From Lingula anatina (Eukaryota > Brachiopoda > Lingulata > Lingulida > Lingulidae), in NCBI RefSeq assembly GCF_001039355.2, contig NW_019775647.1:352848-416847 (forward strand): 64,000 nucleotides of DNA, given 5' to 3'. The position numbers and the translations under genes are program-made. Shown piece by piece: positions 22,734 to 34,600 of the stretch (positions are counted from its first letter, which is position 1; every line of letters begins with the position of its first letter). The notes under the pieces were generated by a model, which was given only the letters and a program-made list of their open reading frames with translations, had not been told where the DNA came from and searched no databases.

Positions 22734-25496
22734 CATAAATTCAATACGGAATAAATCGTTCCATGGTGAATACCGTGCGCTTGCAATACGTTAACGTTTT
22801 CTGTCAAAAGATTTTTATTTGTTGTCATTTCCTTGTGTGGGAAAGCATAACATTTGGTTCCACCTTTAATTACAGGTGAATGCAGTATCCCAGTGTTTTT
22901 TTAACAATTGTGTCGCGAACAATGCGCCAGACAGGTTTTTGTGTTTCGTTGGGAACTGCACAGCAGAGTACCAGGCGCTCTCCCAGGTCTGTTTAGCTTG
23001 CCTTTTGGCACGGCAAACTCAAAATGTGAAAGAATTGCTGAATGCTTTCAGTCGAACTGAGCTTTGTGCTACAACCCCTTACGAGATGACCTATGGCCTA
23101 GTGATACTCAGCAAACGACCGATAGATGACACTAGTTTCGTAGACTACCACGATGGATATTCAGTGAGTGTGCCGCGCGGGTATCTTCGTGCCAAGGTAC
23201 GTATATTCAATCCTCAGAAATCATTTATGCATGGAAGTGTAAATGATTTAAATAAAATCAAGCCTGGCTGTAGCCACGCTCGACTGTCACCTTGTTTGAT
23301 TAATCAGCCTACTGAAAGGACCTACAAAACCTCATGAAATGAAAAATCCTAGCAAAATCAATTAGGCATTTTTATCTTAAACTGACATGATATAAACAAA
23401 ATTTATTTTGGTTAATTTGTTAAAAATTAAAATGGTACACCGCTGAGGTTTCAATATCAGAGAATTATTCTTGTCAAATTGGTATTCAAACTAATTATAT
23501 GCATACCGTCTAGAGTGTTCTGAAAGGTATCAATCAATATGAATATAAGTATTAAAATTTCAGTGTTCAATTCCAGTTGCATCGTTCACAATTTCCGCTC
23601 CTAAACCATATTCTTACCGAATTTTATGAAAAGTTTCTAAAGCCAAATTTTGTCTGGCACTAAATATATTCCTCTAGAAAAAAAAAGGTGTTACCCCTGC
23701 CGCACTGATGTACATTGCTACTGGGGAAAGATACCCATAGGTATAATTTTACTAGTGCATAACAACTAGGAAACCGATTATCGTGCAGCCCACATAATTA
23801 GTGGTATGGGGTGTATCGGCTTCTTAGGTGTACTTGTGCTTGTATTGGTCAACGGGAAGCGTAACGCAGAACATTACATCCAAGTTCTGGAAAGAAACTT
23901 AATAAGGAATTCTGTCAAGAATATCTTTTCTTTCAGCATGACTATGCTACCCCACTTACAGTCAATGTAACAGTATAGGCTGGTTATATGCAAATTCAGA
24001 TTCAGCCCCCCCCCCTCCCCCCTCCCATGGCCAGCTCAATCCCTAGATCAGAACCTCAAAAGAAATGTGTGGGATATCCTCAGAAATAGATAGCTGAAGG
24101 ATAACCTTGCAAACAAAACTGATCACATTCTTTGAGGAACGCCAACACTCTACAAACGTTAAAAACTTTTTAGCAAAAAGCACAGTTCGCGTCAGGTGCA
24201 TTTTCCAATCCAGAGGATACTGTACAATATACTATATCGTGGAATTTATTTACTATCATAAGCTTATTAATTTCTTGCACAATCAGTAAAAAAAATTGTA
24301 AAACAATCCCTTCAGAATCTGATAAAAAACAATGGATTATGACATTACCTTCTGTATCACTTTACGCACTACATTATGGGTGACACTTTTTTTTTTTTTT
24401 TTTTTTTTTTTGCTAGGGGAGTACGTCTATAGGTCAATTGTCAATACACTTAAGTATTTAAACAAACATTTTTTTCCTACAGGTTGGTGGTGTCCACGTG
24501 TTCTGTACTCACACAACCCCTGTTCTGACGGATATTTACTTAGATGGTAAGTAGGATAACAAGTGTTTAAGAGGGGCATTTACTTAAGGGAGTTGGACCC
24601 ACGTAATGGGCTTAGCGTCTGCTTCCCCCCTTCTTTGCTCAACATTTTGTTATAAAAGGGCATTCTTTCACAAAATTACGAAAAAAATACTTGTCATATG
24701 GCTTGGCTGCTATGTATTCGTTTTGATGTCAATTTTAAAGAAAGGGAAATGAAAGGTCTGTGCAACAGCGAGTCCGGTATTCACTCATTTCAAACAAGTC
24801 AGTGTCGATGTGACTCAAGTGGATCAAAATATAGGACGGGGTAGGGGGGGGGTGGCTCTACAAATTATTGCATCAACGTGACCTTGAGTAGTGCCTCGAA
24901 TTGCCTTATGTGTGAGTAGTCCGCTTAACACTGATAACCGGTATAAACCTAATGTATTTCCTTGTCTACTAAGTAATTTAATCTCTGTTCATATTGTAAC
25001 TGTTATACATCATCTTTTGATAAATGGTGTCCATGGTTTATCTTTATATAATTTGTCTATAAATGAGCAATAGTGTGTTCTTTAAATCAATTTCCAGGCC
25101 GTTTCGGTAGTTACGAGGAACAAAGTTTATATGAACTTGGAACGCTCCTGAACGCTGCAAATCCCGTTCTCGAGAAATCACTTTTGCTGGGCGATTTCAA
25201 CACTTCACCGAGTATCCCGGATGCAAACATTACGTCACAGCTTCCCGTGGCCTATCAGCTCCTGACCCAGAACTACTTTTCCCCTTATCTGGAGGTAGTG
25301 ACGTCATGCACATACTGCAATGATAACTGGCTGACTAACAATCGCTCTGACCGTATAATAGACCACGTGCTTCCACCCAAATCATGGAGGGACCAAATAA
25401 TGGAGAAGGTAAAGGGAGATATTAGTCGTACACGCGTGATTTAAGGTTACGGGTGTGTGTGGGAGTGTGTGTGGGGGGGGGGGGGGGGCAAGGGGG

Positions 25497-25813
25497 GCAC
25501 CCGCAAGAAAACGCAGTAGTTACTCCAGCGCAGTAGACTACTGCAATCATACTGCAAACCGCAGCAGACTACTGCAATCATACTGCAAACATGCTTCAAA
25601 TCTGCTTCGATTTGGGAGCTAATTAGCATATTTGAAACATGCTTCTATCATGCTGCTAATCTACTGCATTAATGCTCCTCTCTGTACAAACCTATGTACT
25701 TTTTGGAGTAGAATTGCAGTAGGCTGTGCTGCATTTCTACTGCAAATATGCTCCACACCACTACTGCGTTAATGCTTTTTTGCTACTTCGATACTTCGCA
25801 TTTTCGTGCGGGC
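25497..25813. mobile_element. CTGC-rich foldback element
   Basis: Left end GCACCCGCAAGAAAACGCAGTAG is roughly inverted at the right end (complement of TACTTCGCATTTTCGTGCGGGC). The inside is filled with CTACTGCA/TGCAGTAG words, including a 30-base direct repeat (ACTACTGCAATCATACTGCA twice). It follows a G-run near 25475 and lies in intron 6 of EEP gene A. Likely a MITE. Confidence 0.65.
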
Positions 25814-27054
25814 AGGAACGTGGCTAAAGATTGCATGGATTCGGTAGATCTTAGCTTTGTCATAATACCAGCTCTGTTTTCGAACTATGAATACTTCATT
25901 TAAAAGGAGTTGCGTTTAAGAAACAATTTTGTAAATTAAGTTATCTTTGGCAATTTTAATTTTCTTTAAAACACTTATACGTATTTAAAAATACGTATAA
26001 ATGTTTTAAAGAATTTGATACACATTTCTATTTATGCAAAATATCATAGTGTTGTCTGCACATGTGCATTTGTACAAATTTAGTGGAGTTCTAGTATTTA
26101 CGGTACGAAGATCAGGCTCAGGAAAGCTATTCAGCGTTATATCTCTTTTTGTAACTGTTATGTAATAAGTAAACGAAATGAAAAGCTGTTGAAGTGAGCT
26201 TTTTATTGATTTAATACTTGTTGGAATATCTTGGTCGGTTAAGAAGGGAGCCACTTACTTTCCACCCTATGTCCGCAACCTTAAAAGAAGACCACGTCAA
26301 GCACTGCAAACATTGGCTATAATAAAATACTAGTGTTGATTTTTACTAATTAAATTATATATATCTTAATTTTTGTAACCTTTTTGTGCTCTGAACTATG
26401 AAACATATTTCCTTTTTGAATTCCCTTTGGTACTTGACAAAAAGATTAACGGTTGTAAATTCAAAATGATTTATGTTTAGTGTATACGTATTATAATTTG
26501 CATGGTAAAGTTGTGCTGCTATATGAAACTTTTCAAATTGAGTCTGTACTCAGCTGCAGTTTGTACATAGATATGAGTAAAAAAAGATTTAGAAGGCTTT
26601 TTACACTAGTAAAATAATATCACACTTCTTAAACCTATTCCAGGCCACGCCAGTGAGAATATTTGATGGAGATGCCACTGTGTCGGACCATTACGGCGTA
26701 GCTTTGTTCAACCAAGAAAGAAAGGAAGACTAGATCAGCACTTCCAATATATCATACCATTTACTGACATTCCATTCCCCAACCTGCTCGATAAATCGAC
26801 TGATGAATCAATCCGTGTTGGAAAATGTTCCTGTAATCTGCCTCAATTTACGCAAGCTTTTTGGCAGGCAGTCTTAGAAATGAAGTCATAGAAAGCAATA
26901 CAAAAGTTAAAAGCAAAGCATGGTGGATTTTTATGATTGTGCAAGAGACTAACTTCGACAGTAGTTACGAGAAGATAACAAGAAAAATATCAGTGGATGG
27001 CTTTTGCAGTTTTCATTTTATGTCCTGACCAAATTTTCTCAAGAAAACCGCTTT

Positions 27055-27223
27055 CAGGGGCGGATTTAGGCCGTCTTCTGGGTCTTTCGGAAGACGGTCA
27101 GATTTTCAAGTTTACGCTGACGGGTATCTATATGTTTATGTCAGAAGACGGTCAAAAAATGGAGGATGGATCAACAAATATAGTATGGAAGACTGTCAGA
27201 AAATATCTCTGGATCCGCCCCTG
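27055..27223 (+). mobile_element. CAGGGGCGGAT-type MITE, copy 3, in the EEP A 3' region
   Basis: Begins CAGGGGCGGATTTAGGCCG and ends GGATCCGCCCCTG, flanked by GCTTT on both sides (27050-27054, 27224-27228). It lies between the stop codon (26733) and the AATAAA signal (27396) of EEP gene A, so it would be part of the 3' UTR. Almost identical in layout to the copy at 16294. Confidence 0.85.
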
Positions 27224-27395
27224 GCTTTTGTACTGTACGTTGACAAGTGGGGTGAAAGAGTGAGTGTGTGTGTGTGTGTATGTGTGTGTATATGTATGTA
27301 GTACAGTGTATTTCAGTTAGTGCTTTTGTGTTATTCCTATTTCTGAGTCCAATTTTGTATTTGCACTTTGTTTGTTAATATATTCCTTTAGACAA

Positions 27396-27401
27396 AATAA
27401 A
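27396..27401 (+). terminator. Polyadenylation signal, EEP gene A
   Basis: AATAAA about 660 bases after the stop codon and directly before the duplicated upstream segment of gene B. It is the first canonical signal in the appropriate A/T-rich context; the cleavage site is not identified. Confidence 0.4.
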
Positions 27402-27414
27402 ATGTATAAATCCT

Positions 27415-27560
27415 TGTGGCATGTGTTCGTTTACGCCCCAATTACGAAATCACGTGTACATGTGTCAGGCCCTCACTTGAAATGGCGTCACTGCGTTTAG
27501 CTCCTGGGAAGGGTTGACAAGTTTTATTGCTTGATTACCTAACTTACGTGAATGAGTTCT
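27415..27560. repeat. Duplicated upstream segment of the EEP genes (copy B)
   Basis: Matches 13405-13560 in the same orientation (GGGAAGGGTTGACAAGTTTT and neighbours). It marks the boundary between the two tandem duplication units. Confidence 0.7.
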
Positions 27561-28605
27561 TAGGATAAGTAAACAACACAAAGTGTGAGGTGTAAGTTTG
27601 GGGGGTCTTCATTGACAAATGTCGAGTTGACTTATTGCAACAGGCACTCATCATAAGAAATTAACCTTTTCTCAATGGGAAATCTCTACTGGACCATAAG
27701 CAATTACGACCCATGTATTTTGGGTTGAGTGACTCCTAAATATATATTGGGATTTTATGAACAAATGAATAAAAGGGATATTAAAGTATAAAGCAATCGT
27801 CCTACCCCCGGGGAGGATCGAACAAACGACCTTCAGAAAATTCTACTGCTTTAAAGTTATGAGTCTGCCGAGCTGCCAATTACGAGAATAAACAAAGAGG
27901 TAAGAAAAATTGTAGAGAAAGCATAACCCTTTTCCCAGGCGACTTTCCAGCAGTGTAATACGAGTAATACAATTTTCGGGAACAAAAGCGTTATGCAATA
28001 TAATATGTTCGGTGTGTTTGGCCAAAGTCTAACAAAGAATGAAACTATTGGTCATAGGAATTTAGTACCAACTTTATAGTATTACTCTATTATTAAGTCA
28101 AACCTCTCTCAAAACCTACAATAATGATATTTTAAAGAAAGCAATATATATTTATTTCAGAAGTATATTATGGATGATTTACTGTGGTTGTTTGAGTTTG
28201 TATATATAATGATATAGGTACCATTATTTGCATAACCTGTGTAATATGCGTTTTTTTCTTTTTTTGAGAAACAGAAAGATTTTCGGGCAGCGATCGAACA
28301 GCCTGTGATCTACAGTATCTATATATATTTTCATCTTTAAAGAAAAGCTGCGGTGTAATATATAAATGTTGCTGTAACATAATGTGAAAAATATTTCTCC
28401 GGGCTTTACTTATGCAAATATACTATATACTTCCTGTATATGACATGTCTATCATAAATAATTACAGTATATACTACTAAAAGGTGTGGCCTCTGGCACA
28501 TAAGATATGATTCAGTACGAATAGCTTAGAGTGACTTGGTTCTAATAAAGGACAATGCCCCTAGCTATTGTGTTCGTCGGAATGAATCATAAATCGGTGG
28601 CGAGC

Positions 28606-28611
28606 TATAAG
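28606..28611 (+). promoter_or_regulatory. TATA-like box of EEP gene B
   Basis: TATAAG in the context GAGCTATAAGAGCAGAGGCCGA, 139 bases before the start codon and conserved in position with the gene A box at 13886. A weak match on its own; paralogue conservation is the main support. Confidence 0.4.
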
Positions 28612-28744
28612 AGCAGAGGCCGAAAAAAAATCTGTGAGTAGAACCAAGAAAGGCGTACCCTGCACACCTATTTCCTGTTCTGTATTATCTGAGTCTTCAA
28701 CTGAAAAGAGGCGGACGAATTGAGGAGACAAATTCAGGAAAGAA

Positions 28745-31569
28745 ATGAGGAATGCACCTTGCATTATAGCAATATTATGGGTGGTTCTTACATTTGGGAG
28801 GTAAGAAATAAAACTACTTTGAAGACATATTAGAGATGTTAAAACGTAGCGTATGAAGAAAATTTTAGCAGCCACTCACTTTCAGATATTGCATGCTCCG
28901 GTGTAAGACCAATTACTGTTCTCCATACTTTGGCCGCATTAGCTGTATTCATAACAGTGGACTAACCATTTCGCAGATCGAATATGGCCAATCCAATTGA
29001 GTGCTTGTTGCGTTATCCTCCTGCCTGGGGAAAGTATTCAGTGTCTACAAGGGGATAAGATGGCACGCTTTCTTGTTGGTTGCCATATTTGATCCGCTGA
29101 CTAGTTAGTCCTTTGTTCTGAATACGTCCATTCAGAACAGATGATCCGCTGGCTAACTGGTGCGCGGATCAAATATGGCCGACCCCACTTGAAAACGATG
29201 CAACTAACCCCTAATAGTCTCCCCGCCTACCACACGCGTCAGGCCTGTAGGGGTCTATTGATTCAACGGATTTTATCTCGTTTTCGAGGTTTAAATTTTC
29301 GTGAAATAGCATAGGGACTGCGTTACAATAAATTGTGTAACAGGCTACTAGAGCGCCCTGTGGTCAGAGAGTAGGTCTAAAGATACCAGTTCGCTGTCCT
29401 TTGTAAAGCCATGTAGATTTCTGAAGATTCCGCATGTAATTATCTCCTCCAATTGTCCCGTTCACGTATTTACGTGTCGATATTAATTGGAAAGAATTCA
29501 TCCCTTCAGCCGATTGACACAACCGAAGATGTTACCTTGTTGATTAACCAATCGCATTCCTCTCTAAGAATCCACTACCGATCTTCAATACCATTAAATA
29601 TGTGAAATCTTCTTTAAAGATGACCATCGTTAGGTTTTACCTCGAAAGACATACTGATTGGTATTTCTTAGGACAAACGGCATTTTCTCCAACCAACCAA
29701 CGTTTGCTCCTCCTATTTTGTCACTCACCATATCTGTAACTCTGTAACAATTTGAGGAGTTTTAAAAGTCCTTAACATTCGTTTGAGGACAGGTTTTCAA
29801 ATCCTGCTATCCTTTTTAGCATTGACTCTGTCAAGATTGTTGACAGATGGCGAAGAATCAAGAGGTGATTAATCACCTTAATTTTGGCAACATTAATTCA
29901 CAACATTTAGCATTCAATAACGTACTTTGAGTCCTTAAATGAGTTCACCAAGAAGTGATAGATGAATCTTTGCGTGAAAAAAATGAAAAAGGTATTTAAA
30001 ACCGCATGATTCTGTCTGTTTAGAAGCAAGTCGTTTGATTTATGTATCATCTTTTCACTTGTATTTTAGTCCACACCGCCAAGCGCATGCCAATCACGCT
30101 ATTTATCCCAAAACTTACTCCGACAGTGTTGATGGCCTGATAATAAAACAATTCGCAGGTTTGAACGGCCGGGTTGGTCAAGAGGTTGGGAATGGCAGGA
30201 CTCTCAAAGATACGGAGAACTTCCAACTTATTAGAGAACTAGAAAGTGACCCAAGCTACAGCGAAATGAAGCCCAGTTTGATGTATGATCAGTCAAGTGG
30301 AAAAGGTCATCTAAGCAAAGGCAGAAAAAGTGCAGCTAACGCTATGGAGAAGAGAATACAAAAACGTCATATAAAGAAATCAAAGAAAACAAAGAAATCA
30401 AAGAAACGTGGAAGCAAGGATCGCATTGTGAACGCAATGCTGGGAACAGTGACATTCAACGTAGGTCTCCATCCTACTGTTGTGCCTGAGTAAGTGCCTT
30501 AAACAACTAGAAAAGCATTCCGAGTGCGCAGACCTCCGCCAAGGCAGCAATTTTTGATTATTATTGATTATTGATTGATTATTGATCCGGATCACCACCA
30601 CCACCATCTGCTCCTTGGCCCTTGGCCCAGTTCCTGAAAATTTCATCAAAATCGGTCCATCGCTTTTTGAGTTATGTTGATGACAGACAAACAAACAAAC
30701 AAGGGTGAAAATATAACCTCCTTGGCGGAGGTAAAAAGGGAGTTTTTGTAACCGAAGTGATCATTATTGAACGGCATTAGGTATTCTGATGCCACAAAAG
30801 AATTACACAATGAAAACATATTTTTTTAGTTTAGAAATTTCGCTCGACTTTTTTTTTATTTTCTGTGTATCCTTTACACAATATTCGATAATAATACACT
30901 AATATTAAAAGTCAAACGGCTAATCAGTCACGAAACCCCTTTGATATCTATGTAGAAAATAACCCTCTTTGCCTTCGAATAATCGCATTGTCATTGCCTT
31001 ATTTATTTATTTCAAATAAATATATTTTTTTATTATTTATCAATCTATTTATTTTCCTTTTCAATTATGGATGATGGATTTTTAGAAACCTACATAAATC
31101 TGTAAGCATTTGGCACCGATACTCGTGTAGGAGCAGATGTTCCTTATCTTCTGCAAACTTAACCGAGAATTTCTGTATATATCTTTTTTTTTTTTTTTGG
31201 ATTAAATACATTTATTGTACATTGCTTTCCAGATACGAAACGCGAAGAGCAAAGTTTATTGAAATAATAGAAAATGGTTCTCTTCCGGGAGATGTCGTCT
31301 GCTTGCAAGAGGTTTGGGAAGCAGATGATCTTAGAGAAATTATCTCCAAGACGCGGACAGATTTTCCATTTTCCGTCAGCGCCCTGCATCAGACTATAGA
31401 TGGCGACACTGTCTTCCCTACTGCTAATCCTTCAATACCTGCTTGTACCCTTGCTGAGGTGAATATGATTAATCTGTTACAGCCTTACATCATACTTACA
31501 TACCTACAAATCATACTTACAAAGTTAAATATGAAAAATAATTTACCTTTTAACTGAAGTGCCATCTCA

Positions 31570-31607
<38 letters not shown>

Positions 31608-34600
31608 AACACACACACACAAACGAAGTCCCACGCTGTGACTTCATACTGATTCAATTTAGTTCAATGCCTGCAGATGAGCCTCTATACTGTACTAGAA
31701 GGTTTGTCGTCGACGTGATTTCCAATTCGGAGGCATTATATTTTTGTCGGCAAGACAGTAACCATTCATAGGACCTGGTGTACGAATAGCAACACCGTAT
31801 CATTTGCATGTCATTGTAGTGGGGAAATCCATAAATAATGCGAAACAATTGATATAGTGCTGTAGTAAATTGTTTACATGCCCCGGGTATTTACCGTGCT
31901 CCAAATCTACCTGTATAAGCTACGGTACTATGGCTGGCATTTCCTTTGGCTTTGATTCCGACAGGATGTGAACGTATGTGTTCCCTGACTTAGGTCGACG
32001 TAGCCTTTAATAGAGGAACCCCTAAATAATATGTTGATGGTAATTTATCAGGTAACATAACTGTATTCAAAGTAATTTTTCTGAGTACCGTCATCCTACG
32101 GATATCTTTTGTCATCTACATTTAGTCCCACATGAAATTGCAGGTGAATGCGGTATCCCAGTGTTTTTTTAACAACTGCCTGGCGAACAATGCGACAGAC
32201 TTGTTCCTGTGTTTCGTTGGGAACTGCGTACCAGAGTACCAGGCGCTCTCCCAAGTCTGTTTAGCTTGTCTTCTGGCACGGCAGAGCCGCAATCCCAAAG
32301 AATTGCTTGCTTCTTTCAATAGAACTGAGTTTTGTGCTACAACCCCGTACGAAGTAACCTACGGCTTGGTGATACTTAGCAAACGACCGATAGAGGACGC
32401 CTCGTTCGTGGACTACCACGAGGGATATTCAGTGAGTGTGCCACGCGGGTATCTGCGTGCCAAGGTTAGTATATCTGGACCCCGTATTCGTTTATGCGTA
32501 AAAAATTATATACAGACTTGACATTTAATATGGAATATTTTTTCCAAATCATAATTCATCAGTTTTTTTCCTATTTTGCAGACTGATAAATGAAAATAAG
32601 GATCAAAATCGTGTTTTTATAACTTATGATAAACTGTTCCATGTCATTGTGACATCAGTTCTTTAATTGACTTCGCCAATGAAGCAAACAAAACTACATT
32701 GCCAATCTTAAGTCATACGACAACCATTGAAAGCGATATTTTGGATCTCCATATTTTCCAAATTATCGTCTTTAAAAGAGTTACACGACCCACAAAGAAC
32801 CTTCATGTCAGCGTCTAGTCACAGTAACGGTCGCCGCTATGCCTGACCTTATCCTTCTGCTACCAGAGCTTTCAAGAGGCAAGGCATTTCTTGCGATAGT
32901 TTTTTAAGAATTTAATCTGGAATAAAAGTCCAGGCAACGGTTAAAGCTTGTCCAATTTGGTTCAATTTTGTTGTAGGACATGCTGGCCGTTGATTTGGCG
33001 ACTATTGACCTAACCACATATTGTCAAAGTGAATCAAATATGGCGATTTTGATGACCAAGGTAGCTGCTCATTCCCTTGGTTCTGTAAGTTATCTGCTAA
33101 TAAAAGTGCTCTGTGTGAACCAGCAATCTGATCGTGCAACCTAAAACTGTTCCTAAGGTGTCCCCTATCAAATGATAGTCAAGTGGTTCCCAGATTATTC
33201 CTTTATTTGATCTGGTTCAGGTTTTAGTCAATGACTTCCATTGGTGTTTTGGCACCAGTGTGGTATCAACTCCAAATACTGACGCTGTTAATGGCTCTAG
33301 TCACTTCAGAAGCGGCACACACCTTGTCGTAGACCTCTTGAAGATGTCTGTAAGCTCTTTTTTGACCAATTTAGCGGTACAGGCGAAATCTGACCTCAAT
33401 AAAGAAAACAACGCGGTTTCAATGTTCTACCCAGAAACGGTCATGGTCCCCAATTCATTAGAGAAACAGACTACGCTGTTCTGCTGTTTACAGTGGCCTC
33501 CTCAGAGGTGGGCTGGTATCTTAATCTGCTTAAACCAGTTTGGTGTTCGCTAAGAGACTTGAAAAACGCGCTTTAGTGACAATTTGCCCCTCATTTAAAA
33601 CGGACTGGGTGGTTTTTTTAATTGCAGCAGCATATCCTGAAGGAAATTGAGTCCTGTATTCTGGTGGTAAGATATCGATACATTGGACGTGGTGTCTGTG
33701 TGGGTACATGAGCCTGGGCATAAGTCTGTGAAATTGTGCGGACCGTTTCTTTTGGGGCAATAGTCTGTCTGGCAATGTCTTTCTTTTTCGCGCCATTCTG
33801 GCACATTTTAACAATTTTGAAAAACAATACTTAACTCATTTTACGCACTGCAAAACCGACCGCTTGCATGCAAAATTTCAATTTCTTCTATGCAATGGTT
33901 GCCGACATATGGATACTTTTTTGACAGAACCATCCCTCGCCAAAGCCAAGCTTTGACCAGCCCAAAGGAGCACTACCCAGTTAAATCAATGCATATTTAA
34001 CAATGCAGCAGTGCATCAGACTTGGTAAGCAGTTAATTGGTAGAGACACACCTTTCTTCATACTTCCCCAGTCAGATATCTTATATGAGATCTGAGTGTT
34101 TTCAATAAAGAACGCATTTTTACCTAGGTATACCTTTAAAACTGAAATATTCCATATTAAATGTCAAGTCTGTATGTATGAAAAAATTCAGGTCTATATG
34201 TAAAAAAAGCACGCTCGACTGTGACTTTGTTTTATCAACCCAATAAATGGACCTACAAAACCACAAAAATGACACTATACTAGTCCACCAGAACACAATA
34301 ATGCCCGATCTCTTAACCGATCGAATAGTGTAACGATGTTTTTGTCATTACATATTTAATTATTCAAAATTTAAATAATACACACAGTAGGTGTCAGTGT
34401 GAGCTAAAGGTTCTCGTCAAATTTGAAATAGATATCCAAACGTTTTATTTGCACACCGTATAGTGTTGTCAAGTTACCAATCAATAAGCATTAAATTTTT
34501 CAGTTTCAGTACTATCGATCACCGCTACCGCTCACGAACCATAATCATACCAAATTTTGTGACAATTTTCTAAAAGAGAACTTTACTTAATTCATGTAGG

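Larger units (their letters stand above)
14354..26733 (+). pseudogene. Secreted EEP (DNase I-like fold) protein, copy A, with in-frame stop
   Basis: Seven exons: 14354-14409, 15869-16279, 16973-17198, 22876-23196, 24483-24546, 25098-25408 and 26644-26733. All have GT-AG borders and the same exon phases as the intact paralogue at 28745. Exon 1 encodes a signal peptide (MKIVPCIIAIFWVVLTF). Exon 2 encodes an acidic pro-region and a Lys/Arg-rich stretch with an RQKR furin-like site, but an in-frame TAA at 16188-16190 (codon 126) cuts it before the catalytic domain. Downstream of the stop every EEP motif is still intact: TFNVGLHP, CLQEVW, VFCTHT, LGDFNTSP and SDHYGV. Reading phase is preserved across all later exons. 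The gene is therefore a young pseudogene, a null allele, an assembly error, or is spliced or initiated differently. Polyadenylation signal AATAAA at 27396. Confidence 0.75.

Noticed and set aside
33530-33827. Possible Tc1/mariner transposase remnant on minus
   Set aside because: Only a vague helix-turn-helix likeness over about 35 residues, no DDE motifs and no inverted ends found. Left as unexplained intron sequence.
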